Origin: Opisthorchis felineus
Lineage: Eukaryota > Platyhelminthes > Trematoda > Opisthorchiida > Opisthorchiidae
DNA: 64,000 nt
NCBI GenBank assembly: GCA_004794785.1
Contig: SJOL01004326.1
Location: forward strand, 65,098 to 129,097
Direction of reading: 5' to 3'
A program made the translations under genes and the position numbers. Positions 60,480-64,000 of the stretch are shown here, piece after piece. The stretch's first letter is position 1; each line of letters begins with the position of its first letter. Under the pieces are notes generated by a model. The model was given only the letters and a program-made list of their open reading frames with translations, was not told the origin of the DNA and did not search any database.

Positions 60480-61590
60480 GATGTTGTGCTGCCCGAGATA
60501 TCTCGCGTCTTCAGACGGAAACTGATCGTCGAATGCCACGAGATGGCACACACGGGGTGCCAAGACATACGGCCTAGTTCGGCAGAGGGCCTACTGGCCC
60601 GGGATGAGAAGTGGGGTGATGAACTATGTGGTGTCCTCTAAACGGTGCCAACTCATGAAAGAGGATGCGACAGGGGCAACTCACCCCATGAAACCCGTCC
60701 TTGCATCAGAGTTTAGCGCGTCATGGTCTGGTAACGTCATGGGCCCCTTTCTGGGGAGAACAAGCGGGAATCAATATATCGCACTAAGGACAGAATCGCG
60801 GTGGGTCGAGCCAAAGCTGTACCCAATAAACGGGCGACGACGATCAGTGGAGTGGTAATGCACCACATCGTAGCCAACCATGGGCGTGCCGAAAATAATC
60901 CTGACGGATCAGGGGCCTTGCTTTGAGAGCGAAGAGTTTAGGAGATGCTTGCAGAAGTTAGGCATCAGACGGCTACGGACGACATCCTACCACCAGCAAA
61001 ACAAACGGCCCAACAGGACGCAATAACCGAGCGGTTAAGGAGTGGCTGGCGGCCGAAGAAGGTGATTTGGAAGTAAACTTGCTGATGATGTTAGCAAATC
61101 GTGCGTTGATACGGCCAACCACAGACAAGTCCCCGTTCATGCTGATGTATGGTCGACATCCGCGCCTCCCAGTTGATCAGGAAGTTGGGTTACGGCCGGC
61201 AACATGCTTGTCTACGGAGGGGCTAGGAGAGGAAAGGAGGAATGCTCGAGAAAACTTGACCGCCGTTCAGGAAAGGACTAGACGGAAAACAGCAATTAGA
61301 AAGGCACGACCAAACCCCATAGGCGCGAAGGTCAAACGGAGGGGTCATCGGAATCCTGGAAGGAGTGGACTGGGGTCGCAGAAGCTGGGCAGTCGGTGGC
61401 AAGGTCCATTTGTCGTCGCCGACCGTCGGGGAACGTCTATTCGATTCAGGACGGTCAAGAATCGGAAAGAGTAAACATTACTCAGCTTCGGAAGTGGCAT
61501 GATACACCCGAAGAGCTGCCGAATGGACCGGCTGCTGGGGCCAACCTAACGGAGGCAAATGGAAATCGGTGGCCTGCACGCGATCTTTGA
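60480..61590 (+). pseudogene. Gypsy integrase remnant
   Basis: The zinc-binding N-terminus has VLPEISRVFRRKLIVECHEM and AHTG (near 60487-60555), then shifts frame to VVSSKRCQLMK (near 60628). The catalytic core has WSGNVMGPFLG (first catalytic D replaced by N, codon aac at 60733), ILTDQGPCFESEEF (second D intact, 60907) and TTSYHQQN, after which the region of the catalytic E is lost to a frame break. The C-terminal part (61067-61590) is open and reads SPFMLMYGRHPRLP and LGSRWQGPFVVADRR. It cannot be active. Confidence 0.88.
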
Positions 61591-61602
61591 AGGGGAAGGG
61601 TG
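61590..61602 (+). other. Polypurine tract of the gypsy element
   Basis: aaggggaagggtg lies directly before the 3' LTR start tgtacc. This is where plus-strand DNA synthesis would be primed. Confidence 0.75.
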
Positions 61603-61901
61603 TGTACCGGCGCATACTACTGATGAGACGTGCGAGTAGTCTGTGGTCGTGGCGAAGCTCTACCCCGCGTCTAATGGAAGGGAAAATTTATTGCAGAACT
61701 TGTGGAACTGCTTTGCAGTATTCGTTTACAATTGCGTAATAGTCAATGAATATCCATGAAAGTTCAAGAAGACGCATGAGAATGTTCCGTTTTTAAAAAC
61801 TATGTGCGTATGAGACGTTTACTTTCTTGTTTAATAGCTTGTAACTGCTTAGTTAATGTTTGCTAATAAAGGATTTCGCGGAGAAATGTTTTCTCCTTTC
61901 A
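61603..61901 (+). repeat. 3' LTR (299 bp)
   Basis: Starts tgtacc and ends tttca; corresponds to 58800-59094. aataaa at 61865-61870. Differences from the 5' LTR are many (scattered substitutions and small indels), so the insertion is old. Confidence 0.9.
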
Positions 61902-62092
61902 CCCGTCAACTAGAAGACTACGACGGTTGCGTCAATATGTGAGTAAAGACATGAATAATCTGCAGTAACCTATACATACTTTCTAGACACCAGCAATGCC
62001 CCTGAATCCGTTAGCGAAGTACTAACTTCGCCAACTGCATGGCTCGAAACTCAGTCGCAAATAAACCGTATTTTTTATGTCGTAACTTTTAG

Positions 62093-62242
62093 GCATGATG
62101 AAGTGGATGGCTTTCGGACCGAAGGATTCTGGGTATCCATGGATTCCACCTGTTTTGCCGTCACTGTTTGTTGCGTTTGCGGCCTTATTTATCACGGGTG
62201 TGATAACTCCGTTTTACACTTTCCCCGCCGTCTACAACACGG
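62093..62242 (+). CDS. Candidate internal exon, hydrophobic (150 nt)
   Basis: The acceptor is gtcgtaacttttag and the donor gtaagc; phase is 1 at both ends. It encodes MMKWMAFGPKDSGYPWIPPV followed by a ~20-residue hydrophobic helix (LPSLFVAFAALFITGVITPF). It looks like one membrane span of a multi-pass protein. I do not recognise the family; a choline-transporter-like (SLC44) span is a weak guess. No neighbouring exon was found, so it could be chance. Confidence 0.4.
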
Positions 62243-64000
62243 GTAAGCATATGGCACAGTGAGACCCAAACGCTGTCTACATGCAAACATGAGATCTATA
62301 GCTGCCTCTGAAAGCCTAGAACAGCAACAACGTGGTAGGAAGTGCAAATATGCGGCGTGAGAAATGTATAGGTTAGGAGAAGGATATATGGCCCTGCTGA
62401 TCTTCAAAAAGGGGTTAGTAATTGTGGCCACTTATAATCTCAGGCCCGGTATTAGGTGCTTAATCGCTGTGAAGAAGGGAAGCGAGGCTTTTACTAACTT
62501 GCGAGGTTAGAGGCCACTTCCCGAACCCGACATGGTCTTTTCGCGCCACCGAGCTTTCGTCAGACCGTATTCTGCACGGTGTGTGCAGACTTGCTGATTT
62601 CACGTAGCAGAAGATATAAAGCCGTGAGAAGAATATGATTTTATTTGACAGATTAAAAAGCTGGGACAGTTTTTCCATCAGGACTGCCTGAAACAGCTAA
62701 ATATTTTCTCGAATAATTGTAGGTTGACGAGAATCTTACTTGAACTTTCGATCACCTTGATGGGCTGCCTAATTTTAGCTCTTATTGGTCTGAGCAGAGT
62801 GGCTAGTTCGAGATAAATTAATTCTTATCAAGAGCCCATCCAGGAAAAATCTTCTCTCCGCTGGCCTAATTACGAAATACACCCTTGGGTGGTCGCACAG
62901 GATTGTTACACATTCTTCCCCTGGTATGATAGTTCGCATAGTTGAGCAAACTGCTGGCCCTGGTGTCGGTTTGAAGTTCCGCCTACGCTCCGTGCTTCCG
63001 TACCACAGCGGACGGTTCAAATGGCTATCGTTATCTGAATCACTCATTCTGCCCAAACATCCCAGCTTCTATTGTTTGTCCCCTCATTGTCATTACTTTT
63101 ATCTTGGGGCTGATTTCACCATGACTGCCTGTACGTTTTCTCGGCTCTTCCGTAAATAATTGGCGGCATAAATCACCCAAAATATCTGGTAGAATGCTTT
63201 TGGGACAAGCTGTTTTCTTGAATTCTCATCTGAAAATCGAATGAGCGGACTCAACCTTTCGTTTCTCAACAGGCACAACGATCGCCCATTCCTTCCTGCC
63301 CTCAAAACTGGGAGATAGTTTAACTTAACAGCTAATCCTGAAAACCTGTCACTACTTGTTCTGGTTTGTCTCTTTTTTCTAACACCGAAATAGCAACTGC
63401 CGCAGATCTATCATTTTTGCTAACCTCTTTGTTGACCCCAGTCCGTCCTCCTAAAAGTATTCTACGAAAGAAGCGATATCTGAGTGACTGTCCCCCAACT
63501 GCTTTAGTCCCTTCAGCAAGGATACTTATAGCTGATGGCTTGTCCGTGTTTAGATTCGCTGATTCACGGACTGATACACAGGATCGAGGCTTTTGCTGAC
63601 ACTTCCCGGGTCGGGTTTGTTCTTGTCGTTCAGCGGCACAGGCAGAAAAGGGTTGTAGCACCGCTCGCTAAGTTCTCACCGCGGAGCAGTGATCCCGCCA
63701 GCGCAATTACTCAACTAAATAGCTGCTTAAAAGTGCCCTGAATTGGGTACTAGATGCAGCGTCTGAGGAGTACCAAGTACCAGAGATGAGTAAAACTGTT
63801 GCATGGCAGAAGCGTGCGATCTGAGCGTGAAAGTCTTCTTACCATGTCCCCGCCATGCGTTAGTCAGGTCAGCGTTTAAAAATCTGTTAGCCAAACCTTG
63901 TTCAAACAGGGCATAAGTGAGTAACAGGTCTCTTTGTAGGTCACGATACTCCAGGGGGAATAGGCAAAGCACCGCGAGACGCGTTACATTATCAACAGAT
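62243..64000. other. Right-hand end, nothing firmly recognised
   Basis: Open frames at 62926-63159, 63332-63661 and 63727-63972 have no similarity that I can name. If 62093-62242 is a real exon, this would be its downstream intron. Confidence 0.35.

Larger units (their letters stand above)
58800..61901 (+). mobile_element. Ty3/gypsy LTR retrotransposon, complete ends, internally deleted
   Basis: The order seen is 5' LTR (58800-59094), primer site (59097), gag with zinc knuckle, protease motif, RNase H, integrase, polypurine tract and 3' LTR (61603-61901). Integrase after RNase H is the Ty3/gypsy order. The total is 3.1 kb, against about 5 kb for full elements; most of the reverse transcriptase between the protease (59680) and RNase H (59780) is missing. 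A 4 bp direct repeat cccg flanks the element (58796-58799 and 61902-61905). Frame shifts and stops occur in every domain. It lies outside any identified gene. Confidence 0.92.

Noticed and set aside
61603..61660. Hammerhead ribozyme in the gypsy LTR
   Set aside because: ctgatga occurs in the 3' LTR but the equivalent 5' LTR reads differently, the second box is gaag rather than gaaa, and no stem II pairs.

Overview
The window is nuclear DNA of an animal, most likely a digenean fluke (class of Fasciola, Opisthorchis, Clonorchis, Paragonimus). The reasons are: a divergent but clear HUWE1 orthologue whose first introns are only 32-37 bases while later ones run to several kilobases; intergenic and intronic DNA full of decayed RTE-type LINEs of the fluke kind; a Ty3/gypsy element; and a Penelope-like element. 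There is no bacterial gene organisation, operon, CRISPR array or rRNA. Species cannot be fixed from the sequence alone.

Positions 42175 down to 2643 (minus strand) hold the N-terminal part of HUWE1, a giant HECT-type E3 ubiquitin ligase. Eleven consecutive exons (42175-20982) join without a phase error into 962 codons. They cover the start methionine, the first armadillo-like domain (DUF908) and most of the second (DUF913). A further run of three phase-compatible exons (16027-13366), one tentative exon (5043-4971) and one clear exon (2836-2643) continue the protein. At least two exons in between were not found. The UBA, WWE, BH3-like and HECT parts would lie beyond the left edge.

The HUWE1 introns carry most of the repeats: an RTE LINE on the minus strand (10070-11520); two copies of an unnamed ~1.8 kb repeat (7085-8890 and 37290-38990); a TG microsatellite; two tRNA-headed SINE-like units; and, in the 9.3 kb intron 5 (39536-30194), a pile of RTE copies in both orientations (31440-37255).

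The right third (42.2-64 kb) has no confidently identified host gene. It holds a split RTE fragment (44889-46150), a satellite block of alternating ~130 bp monomers (46490-47560), a Penelope-like element with RT and GIY-YIG domains and a possible hammerhead relic (54300-55900), and a Ty3/gypsy element with both LTRs, a tRNA-His-type primer site and a 4 bp target duplication (58800-61901). One orphan hydrophobic exon candidate lies at 62093-62242. By eye the plus strand changes from C/A-rich over HUWE1 to G/T-rich at about 43.8-52.4 kb, which could mean a divergent transcription unit.
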